NCBI RefSeq assembly: GCF_013449375.1
Contig: NZ_JACDRR010000021.1
Coordinates: 70,853 to 134,852, forward strand
DNA length: 64,000 nucleotides
Direction: 5' to 3'
From: Pectobacterium sp. CFBP8739
Lineage (GTDB): Bacteria; Pseudomonadota; Gammaproteobacteria; Enterobacterales; Enterobacteriaceae
A program made the position numbers and the translations under genes. Under the pieces are notes generated by a model. It made no database searches, was not told the origin of the DNA, and was given only the letters and a program-made list of their open reading frames with translations. Positions 54,260-63,547 of this stretch are shown here, one piece after another; the first letter of the stretch is position 1; each line of letters starts with the position of its first letter.

Positions 54260-55163
54260 TGTTTCCTCTGCATCATGCTATGTAAGTAAAAAGATATCTC
54301 ACAGCGCGTCATGACGCCACGACGCACCATTGATAAGCAATCAACCTACCGGAATAAAAGGTTTCCGGACTAATAGTGTTCTTCCCCACCCCAGAAATTC
54401 ACCTAATGAAAACAGTGAATTTCGCTAACCGGAACCGTTTACGCGTTCTCAGGCTACCGGGGCTCAAACAACTGCCGCCTTACTCAGCGTCAGTGATGTT
54501 GGGTATATCTCTGTTATTTATTTTTGGAAACCGAGCATTTCTGAATAAGACACAAAAAATAACACTTTATTTTTCTTTTTGTCAGCGACTAGCACACGGC
54601 ATCTTGACTCTTTTTAAAAAGGTCTACACTTGCGTAGTGGAGCCTATGTAGAGTGTAGATTATTCACACTTGCTGTCCGTTGATAATCGAATAAATCTAT
54701 TTCATTAATAGCGTACACATAGTTAACAAATGAAACAAAATATCAACACAGCAAACATAGATAAACGCACTAAATAGCTGGCTTACGTAGAAATATACTC
54801 TCAACGGGGCTTCTACTATCGGTTGAATAAGCGGGATCTTTATGCCATTTGATCGTAAAGGGCGATCAAAAACCCAATAACGATAGGCGCAAGCTATTGA
54901 AAAGCAATAAATTGATCGTTGACGGCATTATAAGAGCACAAATTATTCTGCTAATGGTCATATTGTGACACACATCACTTATTTCGTTTTGGCTACCACG
55001 AAATCACTGCCTATTTTCTGTACCAAAAGACTATCTTTTAAGTAACGCCCCACAGCTTTTCCTGCATTGCGTGATCAATCGCGCAAAAAAGAAACAAAGA
55101 TAACAAGTTAACTACAATTAACGATTATTTGACATAGCATTAACATGTTTAAGGAGAAGCGCT
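54260..55163. other. Long leader/intergenic region upstream of acs
   Basis: These 904 bp are AT-rich. A plus-strand frame (54376-54651; internal ATG at 54406) has no ribosome site or recognised similarity. The right half is the acs regulatory region with the CRP-like site at 54964. No other structured element was found. Confidence 0.5.
54964..54979 (+). promoter_or_regulatory. CRP-like site upstream of acs
   Basis: TGTGACACACATCACT has 9 of 10 conserved positions of TGTGA-N6-TCACA and lies 185 bp before the acs start. CRP activation of acs from upstream sites is established in E. coli. Confidence 0.7.
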
Positions 55164-57125
55164 ATGACTCAACATAATAAACACACGATTCCCACCGCAA
55201 TTGCGGAAAATGCACTGATAAATGCCCAACAATACGAAGATATGTATCGGCTGTCCGTTGGCGATCCCGCTGCCTTTTGGGGTGAGCAGGGAAAGATCGT
55301 TGATTGGATCACACCCTATAAAACGATCAAGAACACGTCATTTGATCCTGGCCACATCAGCATCCGTTGGTTTGAAGACGGTACGCTAAACGTGGCAGCG
55401 AACTGCCTAGACCGCCATCTAGCCGAGCGTGGCGATCAAACCGCCATCATCTGGGAAGGTGATGACGCAGCAGAAAGTAAAAAAGTCACCTATCGAGAGC
55501 TGCATCAATCCGTATGCCGCTTCGCTAATGTGCTGAAGTCACAGGGCATCAAAAAAGGCGACGTCGTTGCCATTTATATGCCGATGGTGCCGGAAGCGGC
55601 CGTGGCGATGCTGGCCTGTGCCAGAATCGGTGCCATTCACTCGGTGATCTTCGGGGGGTTCTCTCCTGAAGCCATTTCTGGGCGTATTATCGATTCCAGC
55701 GCCAAGCTGGTTATTACCGCCGATGAAGGCGTACGCGCCGGACGTGTGATTCCGCTGAAGAAGAATATTGATGAAGCTTTAAGAAACCCAAACGTCACCA
55801 CCATTTCCAGCGTCATCGTTTTTCGTCGTACAGGTAAAACCGCTGAATGGAAGGAAGGTCGCGATCTGTGGTGGCACGATCTGGTTGAAAAAGCAGACGA
55901 CCATTGCCCGCCAGAAGAAATGAATGCAGAAGATCCGCTCTTTATCCTTTATACGTCAGGCTCAACCGGTAAACCCAAGGGCGTATTGCACACCACGGGT
56001 GGCTATCTGGTTTATGCTGCACTGACCTTCAAGTATGTCTTCGACTACCATCCTGGCGATATTTACTGGTGTACGGCAGACGTTGGCTGGGTGACGGGAC
56101 ACAGCTACCTGCTATATGGTCCGCTGGCATGCGGCGCAATTACGCTCATGTTTGAAGGTGTACCAACCTGGCCGGACGCAAGACGTATGGCGCAAGTGGT
56201 CGATAAGCATCAGGTCAACATTCTCTACACCGCCCCTACCGCAATCCGCGCACTGATGGCTGAAGGTGATAAAGCCATCGAAGGGACATCGCGTGAATCG
56301 CTCCGGATCATGGGTTCCGTCGGTGAGCCGATCAACCCAGAAGCCTGGGAGTGGTATTTCAACAAAATCGGCAATGGTAAGTGCCCTATCGTCGACACCT
56401 GGTGGCAAACGGAGACGGGCGGCTTCATGATCACCCCTTTGCCTGGCGCGATTGAAGCGAAAGCCGGCTCCGCGACGCGCCCATTCTTCGGCGTACAGCC
56501 TGCACTCGTCGATAACCTCGGCAACCCGCAGGAAGGCACCGCAGAAGGCAACTTGGTCATCGTGGATTCCTGGCCGGGTCAGGCACGAACCCTGTTTGGC
56601 GATCACGATCGCTTTGAACAAACCTACTTTTCTACCTTCAAAGGCATGTATTTCAGCGGTGACGGCGCGCGCCGTGACGAAGATGGCTATTACTGGATCA
56701 CGGGTCGCGTCGATGACGTGCTGAACGTTTCCGGGCATCGTCTGGGGACGGCGGAAATCGAATCGGCGCTCGTTGCCCATCCAAAAATTGCCGAAGCAGC
56801 CGTGGTTGGCATTCCGCACCATATGAAAGGGCAGGCTATTTACGCCTACATCACGCTGAACCACGGCGAAGAGCCGTCCAGCGAGCTGTATACGGAGGTT
56901 CGCAACTGGGTACGTAAGGAAATCGGTCCGATTGCAACCCCAGATATCCTGCACTGGACTGACTCTTTACCCAAAACGCGATCTGGCAAAATCATGCGTC
57001 GTATTTTGCGTAAGATCGCCGCCGGTGACACCAGCAATCTTGGGGATACCTCAACGCTGGCCGATCCTGGCGTCGTCGAAAAACTGCTCGAAGAAAAGCA
57101 GGCCATGAGTACCGCCTCTCAATAA
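55164..57125 (+). CDS. acs: Acetyl-CoA synthetase
   Basis: This 653-aa cytoplasmic AMP-forming ligase makes acetyl-CoA from acetate, ATP and CoA, for scavenging low acetate. The N-terminal ACAS_N region ([20 protein letters not shown]) precedes the adenylation core, with [20 protein letters not shown] and [11 protein letters not shown]. The C-terminal lid holds the regulatory lysine in [15 protein letters not shown], the target of protein acetylation. AAGGAG lies upstream of the ATG. It begins the acs-yjcH-actP operon and is as long as E. coli Acs (652 aa). Confidence 0.97.
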   Translation: MTQHNKHTIPTAIAENALINAQQYEDMYRLSVGDPAAFWGEQGKIVDWITPYKTIKNTSFDPGHISIRWFEDGTLNVAANCLDRHLAERGDQTAIIWEGDDAAESKKVTYRELHQSVCRFANVLKSQGIKKGDVVAIYMPMVPEAAVAMLACARIGAIHSVIFGGFSPEAISGRIIDSSAKLVITADEGVRAGRVIPLKKNIDEALRNPNVTTISSVIVFRRTGKTAEWKEGRDLWWHDLVEKADDHCPPEEMNAEDPLFILYTSGSTGKPKGVLHTTGGYLVYAALTFKYVFDYHPGDIYWCTADVGWVTGHSYLLYGPLACGAITLMFEGVPTWPDARRMAQVVDKHQVNILYTAPTAIRALMAEGDKAIEGTSRESLRIMGSVGEPINPEAWEWYFNKIGNGKCPIVDTWWQTETGGFMITPLPGAIEAKAGSATRPFFGVQPALVDNLGNPQEGTAEGNLVIVDSWPGQARTLFGDHDRFEQTYFSTFKGMYFSGDGARRDEDGYYWITGRVDDVLNVSGHRLGTAEIESALVAHPKIAEAAVVGIPHHMKGQAIYAYITLNHGEEPSSELYTEVRNWVRKEIGPIATPDILHWTDSLPKTRSGKIMRRILRKIAAGDTSNLGDTSTLADPGVVEKLLEEKQAMSTASQ

Positions 57126-57250
57126 CCTTCTGACCCATCGCTCTCTTCATTCCCGTAAGCCATGACGCAGCTTGCGGGGATGTGGAAGGCGTGTAATCAG
57201 GCGGCGTCGTCGCGGTAATACTCAACCTTACAGATTACTGGAGACTTACG

Positions 57251-57562
57251 ATGAATGATGCCATTTATCAACGGATTGAAAGTAACCCCTTATTCAGAGA
57301 ACTGGTCAACAAACGGCAGCGTTTCGCTGTTTTTCTCTCGCTGATCATGCTGGTGCTTTATGTGGGTTTTATCCTGCTCATCGCCTTTGCGCCTGGCTGG
57401 CTGGGTACGCCCATTAGCCCAGGTTCCAGCATTACCCGCGGCATTCCGATTGGCGTGGGATTGATTGTGATCTCCTTCATTTTGACCGGCATTTATGTAT
57501 ACCGCGCTAACGGTGAATTTGATCGTCTGACCAAACAGTTACTGGATGAGGTAAAGCAATGA
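57251..57562 (+). CDS. yjcH: DUF485 inner-membrane protein YjcH
   Basis: This 103-aa protein has two membrane helices ([20 protein letters not shown] and [20 protein letters not shown]) and short charged ends, the standard DUF485 form. It always accompanies the acetate permease gene and probably assists it, but its role is unproven. It follows acs by 125 bp, and its stop overlaps the actP start in ATGA (57559-57562), indicating coupled translation. Confidence 0.93.
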   Translation: MNDAIYQRIESNPLFRELVNKRQRFAVFLSLIMLVLYVGFILLIAFAPGWLGTPISPGSSITRGIPIGVGLIVISFILTGIYVYRANGEFDRLTKQLLDEVKQ

Positions 57563-59217
57563 AAATACGCTTTATGATGCTGTTCGGGCTTTTGGCGCTG
57601 CCTGTACTTGCATGGGCGGCAGATGCTCTCACGGGGGATGTCCAGCGCCAGCCATTGAATATTCAGGCCATCGTGATGTTTCTGTTATTCGTCAGCGGTA
57701 CGCTGTATATCACCTACTGGGCGTCGAAGAGAACTCGTTCACGTAGCGATTATTACACCGCTGGCGGCAATATTACCGGCTTCCAGAACGGGCTGGCGAT
57801 TGCGGGCGATTACATGTCTGCTGCATCCTTCCTCGGTATTTCTGCGCTGGTTTATACCTCCGGCTACGATGGCCTGATCTACTCACTCGGCTTTTTGGTT
57901 GGTTGGCCCATTATTCTGTTTTTGATCGCAGAGCGGCTGCGCAACCTCGGGCGTTATACCTTTGCTGACGTCGCCTCCTACCGTTTGCAACAGCGCCCGA
58001 TCCGTAGCCTTTCCGCCTGTGGTTCGCTGGTGGTTGTGGCCCTGTACCTCATCGCACAGATGGTTGGCGCGGGGAAACTTATCGAACTGCTGTTCGGCCT
58101 CAACTACCATGTGGCTGTGATACTGGTCGGTATTCTGATGGTGATGTATGTGATGTTTGGCGGCATGCTCGCCACCACATGGGTACAGATTATCAAAGCC
58201 GTCCTACTGCTATTCGGTGCCACCTTCATGGCCGTCATGGTGATGAAATCCGTAGGCTTCAGCTTTGACGCACTGTTCAAACAGGCGATAGCGGTGCACC
58301 CCAAAGGCGCATCGATTATGAGCCCCGGCGGACTGGTTTCCGACCCGATATCTGCGTTGTCCCTTGGCTTAGGTCTGATGTTCGGTACAGCCGGTCTTCC
58401 GCATATCTTGATGCGTTTCTTTACCGTCAGCGATGCGAAAGAAGCACGCAAAAGTGTGTTCTACGCCACGGGGTTCATGGGTTATTTCTACTTCCTGACC
58501 TTCATCATCGGTTTTGGTGCCATCCTGCTGGTCAGCGCGAATCCTGCGTTTAAGGACGCAACAGGCGCACTTATCGGCGGGAATAACATGGCGGCAGTGC
58601 ATCTGGCCGATGCGGTCGGCGGTGACTTCTTCCTCGGCTTTATCTCCGCCGTGGCCTTTGCCACCATTTTGGCCGTCGTCGCGGGTCTAACGCTGGCGGG
58701 AGCCTCTGCCGTGTCCCACGATCTTTACTCTAACGTGATCAAAAACGGGAAAGCGACAGAGCGTGAGGAGCTGCGAGTCTCGAAAATTACCGTGTTGGTA
58801 TTGGGGGTCGTCGCGATTTCACTCGGTATCTTGTTTGAGAAACAGAACATCGCTTTCATGGTCGGACTGGCCTTTTCCATCGCGGCCAGCTGTAACTTCC
58901 CGATTATTATCATCTCGATGTACTGGTCAAAACTCACTACACGAGGGGCGATGGTTGGCGGCTGGGCGGGGCTATTGACGGCCGTTATTTTGATGATATT
59001 GGGGCCGACTATCTGGGTGAAAATCCTCGGTCACGCCACGCCGATTTACCCTTACGATTATCCAGCGCTGTTCTCCATGCTGGTCGCGTTTATCGGTATC
59101 TGGTTCTTCTCTATCACCGATCGTTCAGAAGCTGGGCAGCAGGAACGCGCTCGCTTCCATGCACAGTTTGTCCGTTCACAAACCGGCGTCGGCGCTTCAA
59201 AAGGCAGTTCCCACTAA
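57559..59217 (+). CDS. actP: Cation/acetate symporter ActP
   Basis: This 552-aa inner-membrane permease of the sodium:solute symporter family imports acetate and glycolate. A signal-like first segment ([20 protein letters not shown]) is followed by thirteen predicted helices. Family sequences include [40 protein letters not shown] and [20 protein letters not shown]. Length is close to the E. coli protein (549 aa). It is the last gene of the acs operon. Confidence 0.96.
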   Translation: MKIRFMMLFGLLALPVLAWAADALTGDVQRQPLNIQAIVMFLLFVSGTLYITYWASKRTRSRSDYYTAGGNITGFQNGLAIAGDYMSAASFLGISALVYTSGYDGLIYSLGFLVGWPIILFLIAERLRNLGRYTFADVASYRLQQRPIRSLSACGSLVVVALYLIAQMVGAGKLIELLFGLNYHVAVILVGILMVMYVMFGGMLATTWVQIIKAVLLLFGATFMAVMVMKSVGFSFDALFKQAIAVHPKGASIMSPGGLVSDPISALSLGLGLMFGTAGLPHILMRFFTVSDAKEARKSVFYATGFMGYFYFLTFIIGFGAILLVSANPAFKDATGALIGGNNMAAVHLADAVGGDFFLGFISAVAFATILAVVAGLTLAGASAVSHDLYSNVIKNGKATEREELRVSKITVLVLGVVAISLGILFEKQNIAFMVGLAFSIAASCNFPIIIISMYWSKLTTRGAMVGGWAGLLTAVILMILGPTIWVKILGHATPIYPYDYPALFSMLVAFIGIWFFSITDRSEAGQQERARFHAQFVRSQTGVGASKGSSH

Positions 59218-59228
59218 TCTTCCTCTCA

Positions 59229-59257
59229 CTGGCCCGCATTCGCGGGTCAGTTCTTTT
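59229..59257 (+). terminator. Terminator of the acs-yjcH-actP operon
   Basis: CTGGCCCGC pairs with GCGGGTCAG (one mismatch) around a short loop at 59229-59250, followed by TTCTTTT, 12 bp after the actP stop. Confidence 0.75.
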
Positions 59258-59362
59258 ATGACATCCAACGCTGCGCGTTGTTGAAAATCGCTCCTGCGCT
59301 TTTTTATCGTGGGCTATCCCTGCCCACGCCTTTGAACTACCTTCACATGGTTAAAACGGGAT

Positions 59363-61093
59363 TTACTCCTCGCTTAAGGTCACCACGTCGTACATCACGC
59401 TGCCGCCTTTTAATTGCAGCGTGATCGTGTTGTTGCCGTTTTTCAGAAAGCGGGATGACACAGGGATACGGGCGATATGGTAGCGACCGCTCTGTAGCGC
59501 ACCGCGATAAATGGTTTTGTCGTTTGCGTAAGTCAGTGTTTCCAGCGTCCTGCCGTTTACCGCTACCGCCAGCTGCGGCAGGGTCGGTTCACTCATGCCG
59601 CTGTTGCTGGCCGCCGCCAGTGCGATGTTCAGGAAATAGGTTTTCTTCTCTGGTCGCAGAGCAAAGCGGATATCCCATTTTCCCGGTTTAGTCTGTGCGT
59701 AATACCAGTCGCGTTGATAGTCGCTATAGCCAATATCGAACGTCAGATTTGCTGGAACTTCATACTGCCAGCGTGTATTGCGTGCTTCGTCGCCAAAGCG
59801 GAATTCACTTGCCTGACGATTGGCTTGTCCAATGGCCCAGATAACCGGTTCGGCTTTGGGCAAAGCAATCACAGGTAGCACTTGCTTATTACCGGAAATG
59901 GACAGCGTCTGCTCTGCCAATATCCCTGGCTGCGTACCGCTGTTGGCGTAGACCGCCAGATGGTAATTGCCCGGACGGACATGGGGAATGGCAAAATTCC
60001 CCTGAGTATCGGTGGTTGCCTGATACGAATAGCCGCGGGTTTGCACATCAAACGGTTCATCCAGCGATGACGAAAGCACGACGGTCACCGACTGCTGGCT
60101 GGCAATGCGCCCGCTCACCTGCGTGCGCTCGCGCGCATAACGAGAATCGTCCACCCATTGGTACGGCCAACTGACGGTTTCCGTCAGTGCCTGACGCTGA
60201 GCATCCGCCAGCATGTGTCCGGTGTCGCCCTGATTGATATACAGCAGCCACGGACCGTAGAATTTTTTCCAGCCCGGCGATACCACCATATCCGGCGTAC
60301 CGAAGTGCGAGCCCGTCATGTAGTTCAGGATGATCGCATCCTGATGTACCAGCAGATCCTGCTTGAGCGCATCGCCGGAGAAATACTCCCGATTGCCGTG
60401 AATCAGCCATGCGCCCACGCCGTTACCGAAAACGCCCCAGAAAGGCGCGGCACGCATGTAACCGGCGAAATCATATTTGGAATAAATGCTGCCATCTGGC
60501 AATCGCCAGGTTTCATCCTGCACCTTCGGCGATGCTTCAAGCTGGCTGTAGAGCAGCGGTTTACCCTGACGATCGCCACTGTAGAGATGATCTAACCGAG
60601 CGGGATCGAAGCGATAGACGTTACGCAGTTCACTGACTTTAACGTCCTGAGTTCCGCTATTTTCAGCAACGACATAGCTATAAAGCCCGCTAACACCGCG
60701 ACGCATAATCAGATGATACTCAAGCCGTAACAGCCCGTCTCGATCGTCGATATAGGCGACATGCGCCATCTCACGATCGTTGCGCAGCACCTCTACCCGC
60801 TCGGGGACAAAGTCTTTGACGCCTTTAGCATGCGCATCGTTTACATAATAATCGAGATAAGCGCTACGCGTTTTGCTTGGATCACGCACCGCGCCGGACA
60901 GGTTGGTGACGATATTCTTGCCTCCCGTCACCATGCTCACCGCGCTGCCATCCTCGCCGAATGCGACCTTCAGCAAACCGTTATCCAGCACGGTATTCAA
61001 ACCAGAAACGGATAACGACACCGTATTATCCTGCGCGCTATAGCTATAGGGTGCCAGCATGGCCCCCACCAACAACAAGACAGATCGCTTCAC
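59363..61093 (-). CDS. rhiE: Rhamnogalacturonan lyase (PL4), RhiE-like
   Basis: This 576-aa secreted lyase cleaves the rhamnogalacturonan-I backbone of pectin by beta-elimination. A signal peptide (MKRSVLLLVGAMLAPYSYSA) leads to the catalytic beta-sandwich (~25-330, with YSGDRQGKPLLYSQLEASPK and FWGVFGNGVGAWLIHGNREY). A fibronectin-III-like domain (~335-415, GNFAIPHVRPGNYHLAVYAN) and a C-terminal carbohydrate-binding jelly roll (~420-576) follow. This three-domain order is the standard PL4 form. RhiE of Dickeya is exported by the Out type II system; the same is likely here but not shown. Repeat copy C lies in its promoter side. Confidence 0.9.
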   Translation of the reverse strand: MKRSVLLLVGAMLAPYSYSAQDNTVSLSVSGLNTVLDNGLLKVAFGEDGSAVSMVTGGKNIVTNLSGAVRDPSKTRSAYLDYYVNDAHAKGVKDFVPERVEVLRNDREMAHVAYIDDRDGLLRLEYHLIMRRGVSGLYSYVVAENSGTQDVKVSELRNVYRFDPARLDHLYSGDRQGKPLLYSQLEASPKVQDETWRLPDGSIYSKYDFAGYMRAAPFWGVFGNGVGAWLIHGNREYFSGDALKQDLLVHQDAIILNYMTGSHFGTPDMVVSPGWKKFYGPWLLYINQGDTGHMLADAQRQALTETVSWPYQWVDDSRYARERTQVSGRIASQQSVTVVLSSSLDEPFDVQTRGYSYQATTDTQGNFAIPHVRPGNYHLAVYANSGTQPGILAEQTLSISGNKQVLPVIALPKAEPVIWAIGQANRQASEFRFGDEARNTRWQYEVPANLTFDIGYSDYQRDWYYAQTKPGKWDIRFALRPEKKTYFLNIALAAASNSGMSEPTLPQLAVAVNGRTLETLTYANDKTIYRGALQSGRYHIARIPVSSRFLKNGNNTITLQLKGGSVMYDVVTLSEE

Positions 61094-61165
61094 AGTCAGC
61101 CCTCTTGTGTTCCATTGATTAGACAGAATTTTTATCGCATCCGTTCAGGCTACTGCCGCTTCAAT

Positions 61166-61232
61166 ATCGAGATACACGGGGCTACCACGGTGCGAGGTAT
61201 CCCTGCGGGAACCTCATCACCGTGTTTCCCCT
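61166..61232 (+). repeat. Palindromic intergenic repeat, copy C
   Basis: This unit starts ATCGAGATACACGGGG and ends CACCGTGTTTCCCCT. CACGGTG, GAGGT and GGGG arms pair with ACCTC, CACCGTG and CCCC. An outer 9-bp stem TCAGGCTAC/GTAGCCTGA (61145-61153, 61250-61258) encloses it, so the whole 115 bp can fold as one structure. It lies between rhiE and the M50/HlyD gene; no gene is seen in the rest of 61094-61415. Confidence 0.75.
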
Positions 61233-61340
61233 AATATCCAACATTGGGTGTAGCCTGAGATATCAAAAAATTCCCGCTATTTGAAATAGATAGCAGTAGT
61301 GGGGACAACATAATCGAGGGGGGAAGTGCCCTCCTTCACG

Positions 61341-61373
61341 TCACTGCCAGCAGAAACAGGAAGCTGGCAGTGA
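61341..61373 (-). terminator. Hairpin after the M50/HlyD gene
   Basis: TCACTGCCAGC (61341-61351) pairs perfectly with GCTGGCAGTGA (61363-61373), 43 bp past the stop of the fusion gene. The T run on the minus strand is poor, so it may be a processing or stability hairpin. Confidence 0.45.
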
Positions 61374-61415
61374 CAGAAAGAAAGTCAGGATCGACATCGC
61401 AGAAATCGAAACTGA

Positions 61416-63545
61416 TCAGAATGACAGTTCGCGAATCAGTACCGCAGACACCACTTTCCAGCCGCGAATCAACAGGCTTTGCGCCTCGCCGTCCATCACT
61501 ACCGTGCCGCGCAGCACCTGCGGCTGAGCACGATAATCGTCCGGTAGACTGAGCAGCACGCGATAAACGGCTTGCTCAGGATGCAGTTTGCGTTGTGCAT
61601 CGCTCAGCGTGGCAATATCGCCGCCATAAATGGATGCCAGTTCCGGCGCAGCGTTCAGATCGCGCGTTGCCGTGCTGGCAATCTCCACAATGGTAAGTGG
61701 CAGCGACGAACGGCTCACATCCTGTAAATAAAACGTCCCCTTTGCGCCCGTGCGGAGCCGCTGCCAGTCTTTTTCCGATACGAACGCTTCCACCCGTCCG
61801 CCGGTTGGCTTGGTGACTACCGCCAGCCATTCTCCCTGCCCCAGCCACTCACCGGTTTCCAGCGGCGTTGCCATGTCAACCACCATGCCGTCTATCGGCG
61901 CACGCACCGTCAGTTGTGCAGACTGGCGCTGCAAGACCTGTAATTTTTGCAGCGCTGCGTCGAGCTCCTGCTTTACCCGCTGGTGATCGCCAGCCGCTTC
62001 CTTGTTGAATACCTGAAAGGTACTTTGCCAGTTCAGCGTGACGATTTGTCGCTCCAACTGCTGCCGCTCATGTGCCAGTGCGTCAGATGACAGCGTAAAT
62101 AGCGTCTGTCCCGCCTGTACAGGCTGGCCAACCTGCACCTCAATGCGCTGAATCATCGCGGGTACGGGCATATACAAGCTACTTTGCTGTTCTGCCCGCA
62201 GCAGCGCGGGGGCATACACGCTGCGCTGCCAAGGAATCATCAGCAAGAGCAGAAGTACGGCGCTCACCGTTAGCGTAGTCGTCATATTACGGTTCATACG
62301 ATAATCCTTACGGCGTTTACTCCATTCACGGACTTCATTCACCACCGGCATCACGACGAAGTAGCCGATTTCAATGGCGAAAAGCAGCATCCCCAATAAC
62401 TTGAACGCCATGTGGTAAACCAAAATCGCGATACCGGTAAACAAGAAGAAGCGGTATATCCACACCGCAAAGGCATAGCCCACCAGTGTGCGTTGCAACC
62501 AGCGCGGGAAGTGCTCTGGCGGGGCATCCCCTAAGCCGAACAGCCATTCCCGCATCTGCCAGCGGCCGATAGCGAAGCCCCGATTTTGCAGATTCGGCAT
62601 CTGTAATCCATCGGACAGCAGGAAATAACCGTCAAAGCGCATCAGCGGACTGAGGTTAATCGCCAGCGTCATAATCCAGGTGGTCGTCGCCAGCATAAAC
62701 GCGGCGCTGCGCAGCATGCCGTCCGGCAAGAAACTCCATGCCAGCGTCGCCCACGCTGCCAGCACCAGCTCGGTCATCATGCCCGCTGCGCCAATCGCCA
62801 TCCGCTGCCGACGGCGCGTGAGCTTCCATGAACCGGACGTGTCGGTGTATAGCACTGGCATCATTACCAGAAACGCGATGCCCATCGTGGCTACCCTTGC
62901 ACCAAAACGTTTACAGGTATAGGCGTGGCCGAATTCATGCAGAATCTTGGTCACGCACAGCGTCAGCCCCGCCAGCGCTGCGCCTTCCAGCGTGAAGAAA
63001 TGCAGAAAGGTATGCTTAAACGTTTCCCACTGGCGTCCGGCCAGGAATAGCCCCAGCACAGCCACCAGCAGCGTCAGTTTGAGGAACGTGCGGCTGAAAA
63101 ACGGTTCGACCCACGGCAGCGTTGCGCCCAGAAAGCGATCGGGGTGCCACAAGGGGATGCGAAAAAACAGATAGTTCTTCAACAGCTTGCGCCAGATCGA
63201 AACGCGCGACTGTTCTATCTGACGAGAAAACTGTGCCAGCGCCTCATCGCCGGAAACGCGCGTCAGGCTATTGGCCAGCAAGAAGCGGTTGAAATACTGC
63301 ACATCGCTGTCATCCAGCGTGAGCGCTGAAGTTTGGTTAACCTCGGCCACGATCTGCGCAGCATCCCCGATCGACCAGCGCGAGAGCATCGCCATTTCCG
63401 CCCAGCCGATACGAAAATAGAGACCACGTAGCGGATCTTCCAGCGTCCAACTGGGCGATCCGTCTCGATTAGCCGGCCCGGCGTGCAGGATCAGTTCATC
63501 GCGCAGCGGGCTAAGCCCAGCGGCAGGGGTCGCGCCTCCGGCCAT
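61416..63545 (-). CDS. M50 metalloprotease-HlyD adaptor fusion protein
   Basis: This 709-aa membrane protein combines three parts. Residues ~15-110 (WTLEDPLRGLYFRIGWAEMA, then AMLSRWSIGDAAQIVAEVNQ) resemble a PqqD-like winged helix. Residues ~150-420 are a polytopic site-2-protease-like domain with the zinc motif HEFGH (203-207) and the second motif NLSPLMRFDGYFLLSDG (from 297). After a membrane helix at ~425-442, residues ~455-709 are an HlyD-type adaptor with split lipoyl halves (MPVPAMIQRIEVQVGQPVQA, LTVRAPIDGMVVDMATPLET) around a coiled coil. The gene starts 2 bp after a second HlyD-like gene. Export of a peptide or polymer is plausible; the substrate is unknown. Confidence 0.8.
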   Translation of the reverse strand: MAGGATPAAGLSPLRDELILHAGPANRDGSPSWTLEDPLRGLYFRIGWAEMAMLSRWSIGDAAQIVAEVNQTSALTLDDSDVQYFNRFLLANSLTRVSGDEALAQFSRQIEQSRVSIWRKLLKNYLFFRIPLWHPDRFLGATLPWVEPFFSRTFLKLTLLVAVLGLFLAGRQWETFKHTFLHFFTLEGAALAGLTLCVTKILHEFGHAYTCKRFGARVATMGIAFLVMMPVLYTDTSGSWKLTRRRQRMAIGAAGMMTELVLAAWATLAWSFLPDGMLRSAAFMLATTTWIMTLAINLSPLMRFDGYFLLSDGLQMPNLQNRGFAIGRWQMREWLFGLGDAPPEHFPRWLQRTLVGYAFAVWIYRFFLFTGIAILVYHMAFKLLGMLLFAIEIGYFVVMPVVNEVREWSKRRKDYRMNRNMTTTLTVSAVLLLLLMIPWQRSVYAPALLRAEQQSSLYMPVPAMIQRIEVQVGQPVQAGQTLFTLSSDALAHERQQLERQIVTLNWQSTFQVFNKEAAGDHQRVKQELDAALQKLQVLQRQSAQLTVRAPIDGMVVDMATPLETGEWLGQGEWLAVVTKPTGGRVEAFVSEKDWQRLRTGAKGTFYLQDVSRSSLPLTIVEIASTATRDLNAAPELASIYGGDIATLSDAQRKLHPEQAVYRVLLSLPDDYRAQPQVLRGTVVMDGEAQSLLIRGWKVVSAVLIRELSF

Positions 63546-63547
63546 CG

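Noticed and set aside
54376-54651. 91-codon plus-strand frame upstream of acs
   Set aside because: No Shine-Dalgarno sequence before either ATG and no family pattern; the single hydrophobic stretch is not enough evidence.
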